DNA of 64,000 nucleotides from Paenibacillus dendritiformis (GCF_021654795.1 NZ_AP025344.1:1798501-1862500), one strand, 5' to 3'. Shown: positions 34,447-43,820, counted from the stretch's first letter. The notes: generated from the sequence alone by a model not told the origin. Numbers and translations are program-made.

Positions 34447-34671
34447 GTGTGCATTTATTACAGCTCTTCAAATGACAGGTTATTCAAAAAAATTCAGCAG
34501 CTTCGGCATAAGCTCGTAACAATAGTGAATGTGAAGAAAAATTTCACGGACGATGAGGTGGTGAGCGTCAGCCAGGAGTTGGATTCTTATCTCGTCGAAT
34601 TTCAGAGGAAAATGAACCACGAACAAGCGGACAGGCAACGAATCAGAAGGATAGAGTCGATTCCAGATTAG
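34447..34671 (+). CDS. Spo0E-like aspartyl-phosphate phosphatase
   Basis: 74 residues. Helical hairpin with the family motif SQELD in VVSVSQELDSYLVEFQ, preceded by FKKIQQLRHKLVTIVNVKKN. Spo0E-type proteins remove phosphate from the sporulation master regulator Spo0A and so delay sporulation. The frame begins at ATG 34402, but GTG 34447 with GAGGTGG 7 bases upstream gives the standard length. A TATAAT is at 34373. It is the next gene after the peptide-receptor pair, which suggests that the peptide system may set its level. Confidence 0.85.
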   Translation: MCIYYSSSNDRLFKKIQQLRHKLVTIVNVKKNFTDDEVVSVSQELDSYLVEFQRKMNHEQADRQRIRRIESIPD

Positions 34672-34697
34672 CATCGCAGCCATACTGGACATCGACT

Positions 34698-35569
34698 CTA
34701 TGTATCGTCCGACGCGGGTTGAAATAGACAAGACCTACCGTATAAGTACCATTCGTCAAGCCATGGATAATTCCCGTATGCCTTGCGAATAAATTGGACT
34801 GCTTGATCAATCAGTTCCCATGCTTGCTGATAGCAAGGATATTCGGACAGCTCCAAGTGCGGCGTAATCGGCTCGCCATTCGGGATGGTACGCATATAGT
34901 CTCGAATTCGCTGCTCCTGCATGCTGCCGAACCTGGTCGTGGACAGATAGGCGGAGAGCCATTTGTCATGCGGATAGCTTTTTCGATCCAATAGGTAGGA
35001 GAGCTGGCATAGGTCCCTGACGATTGTGGCGCAATGCAGGCTTGTGGCGATGATATCGCCGCGCTTGAGCGGATGCCGCATCCAATCGAGCGTAAGCTGC
35101 AGGTCCAGATACTTGCTCTTGATGGCGTCCATGGAATTTTGAAGATACGAAGCGGATAACCGGGCTATCGTATCCTGGAAGCGCGAGCCGCTGTCATGAA
35201 CCGGAACGGCCTGCTGGAATTCCCATACTTGCGGGTGATTATTCCCTAGGAAGCAGCCCTCCAACAAGCGAACGTCTCCACATGGTAATGACCCGCCCAA
35301 TCCCCGATTGGCAGAAAAATGCCGTCCTCCCGCGTGATCAAGCCAGCTTCCTTATAGTCCCTTACGATATGCCCTCGAATATCCTCATCACAGAAGAAGA
35401 CGAAGTCAATATCCGAATACTCGTCGCAGTTGCCGCGGGACACGCTGCCTTTGACGACGAGCGAGAGCTTGTCCCAATATCGGGACAATACCGGATGTTT
35501 GGATAACTCCCCGGCATATACGTATGCCTGCTTCAATAATTCCTTGCTTCTGTCATTCATGTTGTTCAT
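34698..35569 (-). pseudogene. Nucleotidyltransferase-domain protein broken by a frameshift
   Basis: The first part, from ATG 35569 (GAGAAGG upstream), carries the nucleotidyltransferase signature GSVSRGN...EYSDIDFVFF (a G-S and D-x-D pattern, about residues 42-60) and reads to HYHVETFA, then runs to a stop near 35246. The second part resumes in another frame from about 35280 (RLLEGCFLGNNHPQVWEF, then DLQLTLDWMRHPLKRGD, YLLDRKSYPHDKW) to 34698. The family adds a nucleotide to sugars, proteins or aminoglycosides. A one-base change near 35260-35280 would restore about 290 residues. Sequencing error cannot be excluded. It follows a small membrane-protein gene by 16 bp. Confidence 0.65.
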
Positions 35570-35585
35570 CGGTATACCTTCTCTC

Positions 35586-35978
35586 CTAGTCTTCTTCAAC
35601 CTTTATTCTTTGGAGCTTGATGTTTTTCTTCTTGATGTGCCTAATGATCATGAACAGCGCGACAGGTACCGCAATCAGGGATGTAACTAGCTCTCTAACC
35701 AAATCTTCAAGTCCAAGGTCCTTGATTGCGAGGGCGGTTATGATGTAAAAGAGCAGATAAAAAAGTAGAAAACCGACAAGTAAATCAATGACTTGAAAAA
35801 CCGAAAATAGCAATCCTTTTTCATTTAATTTTAGCGCGACGAGAGAAAATAGGGTGCTCAAAAAACTGCTGACCAATGCTGACCACATGATGCTGTACTG
35901 ACCTGTGGAATATATGATCCCATTACCTAAAAGGATTCCGAATGAAGAAAAAATGGTAATTAAACTTGGCTTTTCCAA
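35586..35978 (-). CDS. Small membrane protein, four predicted helices
   Basis: 130 residues from a TTG; AGGAGG lies about 11 bases upstream, so the start is only fair. Four hydrophobic stretches (SLITIFSSFGILLGNGII, ALVSSFLSTLFSLVALKL, FQVIDLLVGFLLFYLLFYII, LIAVPVALFMII) and a Lys-rich C-terminus (KKKNIKLQRIKVEED), probably cytosolic. I recognise no family. It lies just upstream of the broken nucleotidyltransferase gene and is probably co-transcribed. I see nothing in 35979-36208. Confidence 0.55.
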   Translation of the reverse strand: MEKPSLITIFSSFGILLGNGIIYSTGQYSIMWSALVSSFLSTLFSLVALKLNEKGLLFSVFQVIDLLVGFLLFYLLFYIITALAIKDLGLEDLVRELVTSLIAVPVALFMIIRHIKKKNIKLQRIKVEED

Positions 35979-36208
35979 AGAAGAACAATCCTCCTAGTTG
36001 AATTGGCGTACATCAATAAGTATCGGCAAAGGAAAGCAATTTCGACAGTCGCACAAATACGCTTGCGGAGGGCAGGTTCTTATCTGGTTTCCAAAGGAAA
36101 CGGGGAAATGCGGTTATCCCCTTTGGGCAGACCATGCAGCAAGCACATTTAGAAGATGAAGCTTGCATAGCCGCCAAAGGGGTTATTTATATTCCAGCGC
36201 AAGCCGTG

Positions 36209-37429
36209 TTAAAAGGGCTGCATCCCCAATGTATCGATTTTCTCGCCTGTAATATCCACACCCATTCTGCTTGTAATGTCACGGTAATGTCCGGCACGCC
36301 GCTTGATGGCGCCATTCGTGTCATCCAGATTGGCCTCCAAGCCGTTCAGAACCATAATGCTGATGCCGAATCCAGGCGGGGTTAGTCCTTGCGCAGCTTC
36401 CTCTTGCGAAGGCTTCCATCTGCCTATCATCACATCATGTGCCGAAGGCTTCGGCGCTTGCGGGGTCATCCAGAACAGGATGGCGGTCGCGAATCCAAGC
36501 TTGCCATCGGCAGCGATAGCCTCGGGATTTTTCAGAAGCACGTTTTTGTCTCCATAGATGATGGCACTCATTAATCCGTAGTTGAAATTCCAGCTTAACA
36601 TGATCGGACCGCGCCCATAGTATTTCTTGCCCGGAAATCCCGGATATTCTTTGCTGCTTGCCGGGTCCACAAAATCAGATTTGTTCTGGCCCGTTCTGCC
36701 CGCGATATTTTCATTCCAATAGAGTCCCCAGCGCAGCATGCCTCCCGGCGCTTCATCCCAGCCGCCGCCCGTTTCATGAGAGAGATTGGCCAGCAGGGCA
36801 GCCAGATCACGCTTGCGATCCTTTTCCAGTCCTTCATTTAAAAAACTGCCGAAATCAACAATTCGGGTTATGACTGGCTTTTCTTTATTATCAGGTGAAT
36901 TGAAATCCGCAGAACGTACAATCAGTGTCTCTGTTTTTCCCTTTTTCTCTAACCGGTAGATTTCTTGTGCGGCGAAGTTGCCTTCGCGATAGGACACTTT
37001 TTATTTGAGATTGGCTACGAGGCGCACTGCGTCAATGAGATTCCGGTAGGAATAGTAATCTGCCTGATTCGGATTGTAGTCCGCTTTCCCTTTGTTGAAT
37101 GCATGCCATTCCGGAGAACCGAGGCGCATCGGGAAAAGCGCTTCATATTCTTTCTCGGGCAGGGTGGAACGGACGGCGTCCACTGCCTTGTCTGGAGAAA
37201 AATCCTCGTCTATCCCATCCCACAGCACCTCAATCTGCTGCCTGCTAAGAATGCGGCTTTCTCCGACGGACATTTCGCTGTTCGCCTTGTGTTCGGCATG
37301 GATGCTCCCTCCCGTCCCGCAAGCGGCCGATGACGCCCCCAGCGGGGGCACGAGCAGCAAGGAAGCAAGCGTCAGGATCAAAGTGCAGCGAAGCAGTTTC
37401 TTGGAATTCGGATACGCGGAATTGTTCAT
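36209..37429 (-). pseudogene. Secreted GH19-type chitinase interrupted by an in-frame stop
   Basis: From ATG 37429 (AAAGGAG 7 bases upstream) a signal peptide (LLRCTLILTLASLLLVPPLG) leads into a 140-residue segment that ends at TAA 37003-37001. The same frame continues without a shift for 260 more residues: LANLSHETGGGWDEA with the catalytic Glu, KKYYGRGPIMLSWNFNYG, and FWMTPQAPKPSAHDVM, all GH19 (plant-class chitinase) features. One C-to-T change (CAA to TAA) would create this break. Read through, the protein would be about 405 residues. The downstream half has no secretion signal or RBS of its own. Probably inactive unless the stop is suppressed. Confidence 0.8.
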
Positions 37430-37678
37430 CACCATTCTCCTTTATTTAACGGATGCAAGGCCTTTTTCGTATTTATATCGTTTTAACTTTTGATTATGAT
37501 ACGTCTTTTTCAAGTTATCGTTGGATAGATGGATTTCGTTAGGCAAAAGGCGGGCGTGCAGAAGATTCTCGGGACGCGCATATAACAGATCACCCCCTCG
37601 GAGAGCGGGATCCGCTTGTTGTTCCTCGCATTCCGTGCTATTGTGAGTGCGTGAACGAGAAGTGAAGGGGGAGACTGC

Positions 37679-38362
37679 ATGCGATACTTTCCGCTCGGAG
37701 ACGGAGCGATCGTCGTGGAATTCGATACGGTCATCGGACCGGCGTCTCATGAACAAGTCCGATTGTTGTCGCTCTATCTCGATGACCATCCGCTCCCCGG
37801 CATGATTGAATATGTCCCCGCTTTTACCACGGTGACCGTATTTTATGATCCTCTGGTGCTGCGATATGAAGAGGCAAAAGCCAAGCTGGAACGGGCCGCA
37901 GCGCAGACGGCGGATATGCGGCTGGACAAGAAGGCGCGCACCGTCGAAATTCCGGTATGCTACGGCGGGGAATTCGGTCCCGATCTCGAGGAGGTCGCCG
38001 GGCATAACCGGCTGACGGCGGATGAGGTTGTGCGCATTCATAGCAGCGCCGAGTATCTGGTATACATGATCGGGTTTGCTCCCGGTTTTCCATATCTCGG
38101 CGGCATGCCGGAGCGAATTGCGGCACCGAGGCGCTCTTCCCCGCGCCTGGCGATTCCGGCGGGCTCGGTCGGCATTGGCGGAACGCAGACGGGGGTCTAT
38201 CCCATTGTCACGCCAGGCGGCTGGCAGTTGATCGGCCGGACGCCGGTTGCGCTCTTTCGCCCGGATATGACCCCTCCGGCCTTGCTTAGAGCAGGGGATA
38301 CGATACGCTTCGTCCCGATATCCGAGGAGGAATACGAGAGCTGGGAGGGTGACCAGCGATGA
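37679..38362 (+). CDS. pxpB: 5-oxoprolinase subunit PxpB (KipI-like)
   Basis: 227 residues. VEIPVCYGGEFGPDLEEV, YLVYMIGFAPGFPYLGGMPE, IPAGSVGIGGTQTGVYPI and TPGGWQLIGRTPV are PxpB hallmarks. With PxpC and PxpA it forms the bacterial ATP-dependent 5-oxoprolinase, which opens 5-oxoproline (a damage product of glutamine) to glutamate. KipI in Bacillus also inhibits the sporulation kinase KinA. Start at ATG with AAGGGGG upstream; the stop overlaps the next start by four bases (ATGA). Confidence 0.93.
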   Translation: MRYFPLGDGAIVVEFDTVIGPASHEQVRLLSLYLDDHPLPGMIEYVPAFTTVTVFYDPLVLRYEEAKAKLERAAAQTADMRLDKKARTVEIPVCYGGEFGPDLEEVAGHNRLTADEVVRIHSSAEYLVYMIGFAPGFPYLGGMPERIAAPRRSSPRLAIPAGSVGIGGTQTGVYPIVTPGGWQLIGRTPVALFRPDMTPPALLRAGDTIRFVPISEEEYESWEGDQR

Positions 38363-39336
38363 GCATCCGGGTTGAGACGGGAGGCTTGCTTACGACGGTA
38401 CAGGACAGCGGGCGCTTCGGATTCCAGAAATACGGCGTGCTGGCGAGCGGCGCCATGGATACGGCCGCGCTTAGACTGGCCAATCTTCTGGCAGGCAATC
38501 AGGAAGGGGCGGCGGCTCTGGAGATTACGCTATTGGGGCCCAAGCTTGTATTCGAAAAGTCGGCAGTGATTGCCCTGGCGGGCGGGAATTTATCGCCTGC
38601 CGCGGACGATGTGCGCCTTCCGCTATGGCGGCCTGTCTATATCCCTGCCGGCACGAGGCTCACCTTCGGCAGGGCAGTGTCCGGCTGCCGGACCTATCTT
38701 GCGGTCGCAGGCGGAATTCACGTTCCCGAGGTGATGGGCAGCCGCAGCACGTATTTGCGGGCCGGCATGGGCGGGTACCATGGCCGGGCACTTCAGGCTG
38801 GCGATGTGCTCGAGACGGGAGCGTCACTGGCATGGCAGGACATGGCTTCAGACAAAGCCGTGGTGCTTCCGTGGGGAGCCAGTCATGAGCTTCGGCCAGC
38901 CTATCAGGATCATCCGGTGCTGCGCGTGGTGCGCGGACCGGAATATGCTCTCTTTGATGAAGAGAGCAGACGGAATCTATGGAGGGAGCGATTCCGCGTC
39001 ACGCCTCAATCCGACCGGATGGGATATCGAATGGAAGGCGTGCCGTTGGCATTGGCCGAGCCGCTGGATATGGTCTCGTCAGCCGTTGGGGCGGGGACGA
39101 TTCAGGTGCCGCCGGAAGGCCATCCGATCGTGCTGCTGGCCGACCGGCAGACGACTGGAGGATATCCGCGCATCGCGCACGTGATTAGCGTCGATCTGCC
39201 GTTGATTGCCCAGGTGCAGCCGGGTGGACAGATACGCTTCAAGGAGGTTTCTCTGGAGGAAGCGCAGGATGTATATGTGATGCGGGAGCACAGCATCGCG
39301 CAATTCAAGCAGGGACTGGCTTTGCAAGCGCGTTAG
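38359..39336 (+). CDS. pxpC: 5-oxoprolinase subunit PxpC (KipA-like)
   Basis: 325 residues, biotin-dependent-carboxyltransferase-like fold: [70 protein letters not shown] and [15 protein letters not shown]. Forms the catalytic core with PxpB. Translationally coupled to pxpB by ATGA overlap. Confidence 0.93.
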   Translation: MSIRVETGGLLTTVQDSGRFGFQKYGVLASGAMDTAALRLANLLAGNQEGAAALEITLLGPKLVFEKSAVIALAGGNLSPAADDVRLPLWRPVYIPAGTRLTFGRAVSGCRTYLAVAGGIHVPEVMGSRSTYLRAGMGGYHGRALQAGDVLETGASLAWQDMASDKAVVLPWGASHELRPAYQDHPVLRVVRGPEYALFDEESRRNLWRERFRVTPQSDRMGYRMEGVPLALAEPLDMVSSAVGAGTIQVPPEGHPIVLLADRQTTGGYPRIAHVISVDLPLIAQVQPGGQIRFKEVSLEEAQDVYVMREHSIAQFKQGLALQAR

Positions 39337-39349
39337 GAGGGATTTGTAT

Positions 39350-40111
39350 ATGTACAAGATAGACATCAACTGCGATATGGGAGAAAGCTTCGGCCCTTAC
39401 CGGATGGGAACGGATGAGGAAATTTTGCCGCTCGTCACTTCGGCGAATATCGCCTGCGGCTTCCATGCCGGCGATCCGTCGGTCATGAGGAAGACGGTGG
39501 CCGCGGCGCTTGCGCACGGAGCGGCCATCGGGGCGCATCCGGGACTGCCTGATCTGCAGGGATTCGGCCGCCGCAATCTCGACATCACTCCGGAGGAAGC
39601 CTATGACCTTGTCGTGTATCAGGTCGGGGCTTTAGCAGGATTCGTCAAGGCGGCAGGCGGAACAATGCGGCATGTCAAGCCGCACGGGGCCCTGTACAAC
39701 ATGGCCGCTGCGCGCCGCCCATTGGCTGATGCGATCGCCCGCGCGGTCTATGACATAGACCCGGAGCTCACTCTGTTCGGCCTGTCGGGCAGCGAGTTGG
39801 TACGGGCAGGGGAGGCCGCAGGTCTCCGCACCGCGCATGAAGTATTTGCCGACCGGACGTATCAGGCGGACGGGTCATTGACGTCGCGCCGGGAAGCCCA
39901 TGCGCTGATTACGGACACAGAGCAAGCGGTGCAGCAGGTTGTTCGCATGGTGCGGGAAGGCGTTGTCCGCTCCGTACAGGGCCATGACGTGGCGATTCAG
40001 GCCGATACGGTCTGCATTCACGGCGACGGCGCTCATGCGCTGGCCTTTGCCCGCCGCCTCCGGGAGCGGTTCGAAGAGGTGGGGATTGCGGTATGGTGGC
40101 CTGTGCAGTAA
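39350..40111 (+). CDS. pxpA: 5-oxoprolinase subunit PxpA (LamB/YcsF family)
   Basis: 253 residues: [66 protein letters not shown] and [14 protein letters not shown]. Completes the PxpABC complex in the order B-C-A. AGGAGG before ATG 39350; the frame also opens at TTG 39344. The following acetyltransferase gene is 28 bp away and may be in the same transcript. Confidence 0.93.
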   Translation: MYKIDINCDMGESFGPYRMGTDEEILPLVTSANIACGFHAGDPSVMRKTVAAALAHGAAIGAHPGLPDLQGFGRRNLDITPEEAYDLVVYQVGALAGFVKAAGGTMRHVKPHGALYNMAAARRPLADAIARAVYDIDPELTLFGLSGSELVRAGEAAGLRTAHEVFADRTYQADGSLTSRREAHALITDTEQAVQQVVRMVREGVVRSVQGHDVAIQADTVCIHGDGAHALAFARRLRERFEEVGIAVWWPVQ

Positions 40112-40139
40112 GCTTGGGATTGAACAGGAGGAATTTTTG

Positions 40140-40589
40140 ATGAATATGTTGAAACGCTTGGAGCCTTTGGGCAGGAATCATTTGCCGCTGCTGGCGGCGT
40201 GGTTCGAAGATGCGGAAGTGCAGGAACGCATGGACGGGATGCTTCCGTTGGAAGATTGGTTCGACTATGCGTCAGCCAATGACATGTACTATATGTGGCT
40301 GGCCTATCAAGAAGAACAGCCGGTTGGATTAATTTTTATCGAACTGGATGGCGAGGCGGGCTATATCGGACTCATCACCGATCCATCCTTGCGCAATCAA
40401 GGGTATGGAAAAGCAATGGTGCGTGAACTTATGAATCATCCGGAACTGCAATCCGTACATACATGGGTGGCTTGCATCGAAGCCGACAATAAGCCATGTC
40501 TGGCTTGCTTCAAGTCCCTCGGCTATGTGACTGACGAGGAGGAGCCGGACGAGGACGGATTTTATAATTTGGTATATGAACGTTCATAA
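40140..40589 (+). CDS. GNAT-family N-acetyltransferase
   Basis: 149 residues with the GNAT acetyl-CoA-binding strand and loop: YIGLITDPSLRNQGYGKAMV (R-x-x-G-Y-G form of Q/RxxGxG/A) and late IEADNKPCLACFKSLGYV. The substrate is unknown. AGGAGG lies 8 bases before ATG. It is the last gene before CRISPR array 1. Confidence 0.85.
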   Translation: MNMLKRLEPLGRNHLPLLAAWFEDAEVQERMDGMLPLEDWFDYASANDMYYMWLAYQEEQPVGLIFIELDGEAGYIGLITDPSLRNQGYGKAMVRELMNHPELQSVHTWVACIEADNKPCLACFKSLGYVTDEEEPDEDGFYNLVYERS

Positions 40590-40629
40590 GTGAATGCGGC
40601 TACAAGAAGATTAGACCTATTCAAGCTCT

Positions 40630-40818
40630 GGTGCGAATGTATAGTGCACATGAATTTCCCGGGGGATTCGCACCATGAAATTTCTATATTATAGGAAAAA
40701 TCCATCTTTTGGTTTGTGGCAAAGGTGAGAAACACCTGCTTAAGATTGATTTTATGGCTAATTTGATTCATTTAATCAGAACAGGTGCGAAAAATGATTG
40801 GAACAATCATTTTTCGCT
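40630..40818 (+). promoter_or_regulatory. Leader of CRISPR array 1
   Basis: About 190 bp that match the leader of array 2 in order and spacing. At the left end are inverted arms GGTGCGAAT (40630-40638) and ATTCGCACC (40666-40674) with GTGCAC and CCCGGG between them, then TTTCTATATTATAGG (a -10-like TATTAT). At the right end a perfect 14-bp palindrome (arms at 40787-40800 and 40804-40817, ATGATTG/CAATCAT core) ends one base before the first repeat. Such leaders drive array transcription and guide spacer insertion. Confidence 0.75.
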
Positions 40819-41516
40819 GTCGCATCCTACGCGGATGCGTGGATTGAAATTTGTCTCCGATGGCTGCGGCCGCCTTGTGATTGCCGTCGCATCCTACGCG
40901 GATGCGTGGATTGAAATAGCGCATCCTTGTTCAACTTGTTGACTTGCTGGCTTGTCGCATCCTACGCGGATGCGTGGATTGAAATCCGCAAGCAATCGTG
41001 AGTCAGATAGATCGGTCCAGCGTCGCATCCTACGCGGATGCGTGGATTGAAATAATTTGCCAAGCATTACCCACGTAACGCGGGTCGTCGCATCCTACGC
41101 GGATGCGTGGATTGAAATAAGACGTTTTTTGAGATTGGATCGGCAATTGGTAGTCGCATCCTACGCGGATGCGTGGATTGAAATGCCACCCTAACGGTTG
41201 TTATAGACCGTTAGACGCGTCGCATCCTACGCGGATGCGTGGATTGAAATTTCAACGAGTTGGGCACGGTGCCTGGACTTTACGGTCGCATCCTACGCGG
41301 ATGCGTGGATTGAAATGCGAGATGATGCCGGATGTACGTCCGGTACAGGAAGTCGCATCCTACGCGGATGCGTGGATTGAAATCTCGACCTCCGGTAAAA
41401 CAGGAAGACGCCGCTCAGTCGCATCCTACGCGGATGCGTGGATTGAAATTCGATTCCTTCGCCCATGTCTTCGGTGTGAATATTGTCGCATCCTACGCGG
41501 ATGCGCGGACTGAAAT
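40819..41516 (+). CRISPR. CRISPR array 1: 11 repeats, 10 spacers (type I-C)
   Basis: The 32-bp repeat starts GTCGCATCC and ends TGGATTGAAAT; its stem is CGCATCC/GGATGCG around loop TACGC, and the last 11 bases are the crRNA 5' handle that Cas5c cleavage leaves. Repeats start at 40819, 40886, 40954, 41022, 41087, 41153, 41219, 41285, 41352, 41418 and 41485. Spacers are 33-36 bp. Ten repeats are identical; the last (41485) has two changes in its 3' half, showing the distal end is on the right and transcription runs rightward from the leader at 40630-40818. I found no spacer match within the window by eye. Confidence 0.97.
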
Positions 41517-41554
41517 GTAGACCTCTCTAAGCAGTTCAAAAGCTCACATTGAGC

Positions 41555-41586
41555 GTCGCATTCTGCACGGACACATAGAAAACATG
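41555..41586 (+). repeat. Decayed twelfth CRISPR repeat
   Basis: GTCGCATTCTGCACGG (41555-41570) and the following bases align with the repeat start at most positions but have many changes after that. It follows the last good repeat after 38 bp, close to one spacer length, so array 1 was once longer. Confidence 0.5.
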
Positions 41587-41662
41587 ATGAAACCCAAAAA
41601 GCATCTACCCCCGTATCAAAAGATGACGTGGAGGCAGGATGCTTGTCTTTTTTTTGTAGAAC

Positions 41663-41689
41663 ATATGTTCCCTGACAGGGGGTTGTCAC
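41663..41689 (+). promoter_or_regulatory. Shared regulatory motif before the PH-domain operon
   Basis: ATATGTTCCCTGACA, 4 bases, GTTGTCAC. The identical pair with the same gap occurs before cas3 (44793-44819). TTGTCA (41683-41688) with TAGAAT 16 bp downstream could be the promoter. Lies 51 bp before the start at 41740. Confidence 0.65.
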
Positions 41690-41739
41690 TTTCTTCAACC
41701 ATAATAGAATTTATATCATCAGTACGAAGGAAGGTGAGG

Positions 41740-42261
41740 ATGTACGCAGCTATGAATACGACAGTTAGCGAACAGCAACAATTGCATCCCAATGTGGTGC
41801 CATATTGGCGAATTTATCGGCTTTTTTCTGCATTGAAGCGGACTGCGCTGGCTAGCATCCCGATCATCGTTTATTTGATGTGGCTTCCCCAATGGAAGTG
41901 GATCTTCTATGTTGTTGCGGCCTATCTCTTGTTTCATTGGAGCAAAGACGTATTCTATATCATATATGGAGTTCGCTTCAGCTATGCCAGAAGAAGTTAC
42001 GTTCTGACAAAGGATGAGATTGTGATTCGGTGGGGCAGCATATGGTCTGTTAATTCATCGGTTATTCCGCTTAGCCGTGTTCAACATGTAGATATTGAAC
42101 AGGACGTCATTCAGAAAAAGCTGGGCATATCTGAAGTCGTTATCGTAACGGCAGGTGATGCGACTGGCATCGTTGGTTTATTGGAAGAAGATGCGAATAA
42201 ACTGCGGCGGCAGGTCATTGAACTGGCGAAGATAGGTGAAACTGATGCGTACAATCCATAG
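41740..42261 (+). CDS. PH-domain (YdbS-like) membrane protein
   Basis: 173 residues. Two membrane helices (ALASIPIIVYLMWLPQ and WIFYVVAAYLLFHW) precede a bacterial PH domain 2 (YVLTKDEIVIRWGSIWSVNS, VIPLSRVQHVDIEQDVIQKK, LGISEVVIVTAGDATGIVGL), as in Bacillus YdbS. The family is linked to membrane stress and resistance to some bacteriocins; its mechanism is unknown. AAGGAAGGTGAGG just before ATG 41740. Overlaps the next gene by 17 bases; same shared motif upstream as cas3. Confidence 0.82.
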   Translation: MYAAMNTTVSEQQQLHPNVVPYWRIYRLFSALKRTALASIPIIVYLMWLPQWKWIFYVVAAYLLFHWSKDVFYIIYGVRFSYARRSYVLTKDEIVIRWGSIWSVNSSVIPLSRVQHVDIEQDVIQKKLGISEVVIVTAGDATGIVGLLEEDANKLRRQVIELAKIGETDAYNP

Positions 42262-43726
42262 ACAACATCCGATCAAGATTGCCGTACATTTGTATCGAAC
42301 GATTCGATATATGATCATCCCCTATACTCTCTTGTTATTCAAGGAGATCAAGGCCGGCACAGGTCAACAGCCTTATTGGGTATATGGGGCGGCTGTCGTT
42401 ATCGGTCTATCTATCTTGCTGTGGTCTATTATTTCCTGGTGGAAAGACACTTATCAGATTGGGGAATCTGAGATCGTCATTCAAAGAGGAGTGCTTATCA
42501 CCACCCAACGAACAATTCCGCTGGAGCGAATAACGAATATATCGATAGAACAGACTTGGACCGATCGATTAGTAGGTTCGGCTACTGCCGAAGTGCACAC
42601 TTCAGATTCGAACGAAGAGGCTGATGCCAGGTTCGTGTTGACTCAACGCAACGCAGACATGCTCCTTGCCGGAATGAATCGACCGATGTCGCGTGTCTCG
42701 AATCAAGCGAAGCCGAATTGGGTCCTTCAACCCAAGGATATTTTGATGAGGGCGATTAGTTCCAATTCGTTCTGGCTGGGGGTTCCCCTATGTCTCACTA
42801 TCGTAACGTATGTATGGGATTGGATTGAACCAAGCACGGAAGAAGTAAGCATGGTCCGTTTTTTTCAAGATGAAAGATGGAAAGAATTTTTGACGACGGA
42901 GTTTATACCCGTTCTGCTTGCGCTTCTTGGAATTATTGCCTTGTGCGTATTCACGTCCTGGTTGTTGTCTTTGGTCATGATGCAAATTCGTTATCATAAA
43001 TGGTCCGTTATCCGAGACAGTGCCTATATTCATATCCAGTACGGATGGTATGAGAGGAAATCAACCTCCCTCCATACTGTGAAGATTCAGTCGATCCGGG
43101 TCAAGGAGCAGTTGTTGAGCCGTTATTTTGGTTATGTGTCCATCTGGATGGATTGCGTTGGGTATGCAGGGGAGAGGAAGGTGAAACTGCTGCTGCCCGC
43201 GGTCCACAGGTCAGAGATGCATGCTGCATTGGAGATGCTGTTGCCCGAATTTACCATCGTGAACCCGCAGCGTCATTTACCAGCCGGAAAGGCGATGTAT
43301 TTTGTGTGGCTTCCCGTCATTGCGGTAAGCCTTGTCATCTTAGTCTCCGCAATTTTGGCCCCGTGGGCATGGTTGATGCTCCCGTTCGCGGCAACGTTAT
43401 ATTGGCGAGGAAGCCGAAAATATTCGGGAACGCTATGGGAAGTTCATGGGAATCAATGTGTGATCGCGAAGCCGGGTCTTACGCGAACTACAGTCTATGT
43501 ACAGCGCCAAGCGATCCAATCGATAACTTGTCGTCAAACTTGGATCCAATGCCTATTTGGCATATTCCAGATTGAAGTCGTGATAGATTCGCCATCCAAA
43601 GCGAAGGAATACGTATTTACCGGCGCTTCCCAAGAGGATGTACAGCAGCTTTTACATTGGTATAAAAATAGAGGTAATTCCAAATACCCATACATTGTTA
43701 ACGAAGAAAAGGGTTGTTTAGTCTAA
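42245..43726 (+). CDS. PH-domain (YdbT-like) membrane protein
   Basis: 493 residues with three repeated modules of membrane helix pair plus PH domain: IGESEIVIQRGVLITTQRTI with PLERITNISIEQTWTDRLVG; YIHIQYGWYERKSTSLHTVKI; and YVQRQAIQSITCRQTWIQCL. This is the YdbT architecture and, with the preceding YdbS-like gene, forms the usual pair. Start ATG 42245 (AGGTGA upstream); GTG 42236 is possible. Sitting between CRISPR array 1 and the WYL regulator, it may belong to the same regulon as cas3. Confidence 0.82.
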   Translation: MRTIHRQHPIKIAVHLYRTIRYMIIPYTLLLFKEIKAGTGQQPYWVYGAAVVIGLSILLWSIISWWKDTYQIGESEIVIQRGVLITTQRTIPLERITNISIEQTWTDRLVGSATAEVHTSDSNEEADARFVLTQRNADMLLAGMNRPMSRVSNQAKPNWVLQPKDILMRAISSNSFWLGVPLCLTIVTYVWDWIEPSTEEVSMVRFFQDERWKEFLTTEFIPVLLALLGIIALCVFTSWLLSLVMMQIRYHKWSVIRDSAYIHIQYGWYERKSTSLHTVKIQSIRVKEQLLSRYFGYVSIWMDCVGYAGERKVKLLLPAVHRSEMHAALEMLLPEFTIVNPQRHLPAGKAMYFVWLPVIAVSLVILVSAILAPWAWLMLPFAATLYWRGSRKYSGTLWEVHGNQCVIAKPGLTRTTVYVQRQAIQSITCRQTWIQCLFGIFQIEVVIDSPSKAKEYVFTGASQEDVQQLLHWYKNRGNSKYPYIVNEEKGCLV

Positions 43727-43770
43727 TTTTTTTTGCATAAGTAGGCAGGAAGACCTATAGATGTTGTCGA

Positions 43771-43804
43771 ATATCCAATATTTATAGGATATGATGATAT
43801 CATC
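43771..43804 (+). promoter_or_regulatory. Two adjacent palindromes before the WYL gene
   Basis: ATATCC (43771-43776) and GGATAT (43787-43792) form one inverted repeat; GATGATATCATC (43793-43804) is a perfect 12-bp palindrome directly after it. They lie 17-50 bp before the start at 43821 and could be an autoregulatory site. Confidence 0.45.
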
Positions 43805-43820
43805 TGGAGGAGAGTCAAAG

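Noticed and set aside
40709-40942. ORF spanning leader 1 into the array
   Set aside because: Covers the leader palindrome and two repeats; not a gene.
41169-41513. ORF with repeated ASYADAWIEI segments
   Set aside because: Translation of CRISPR repeats (32 bp plus 33-36-bp spacers), not a protein gene.
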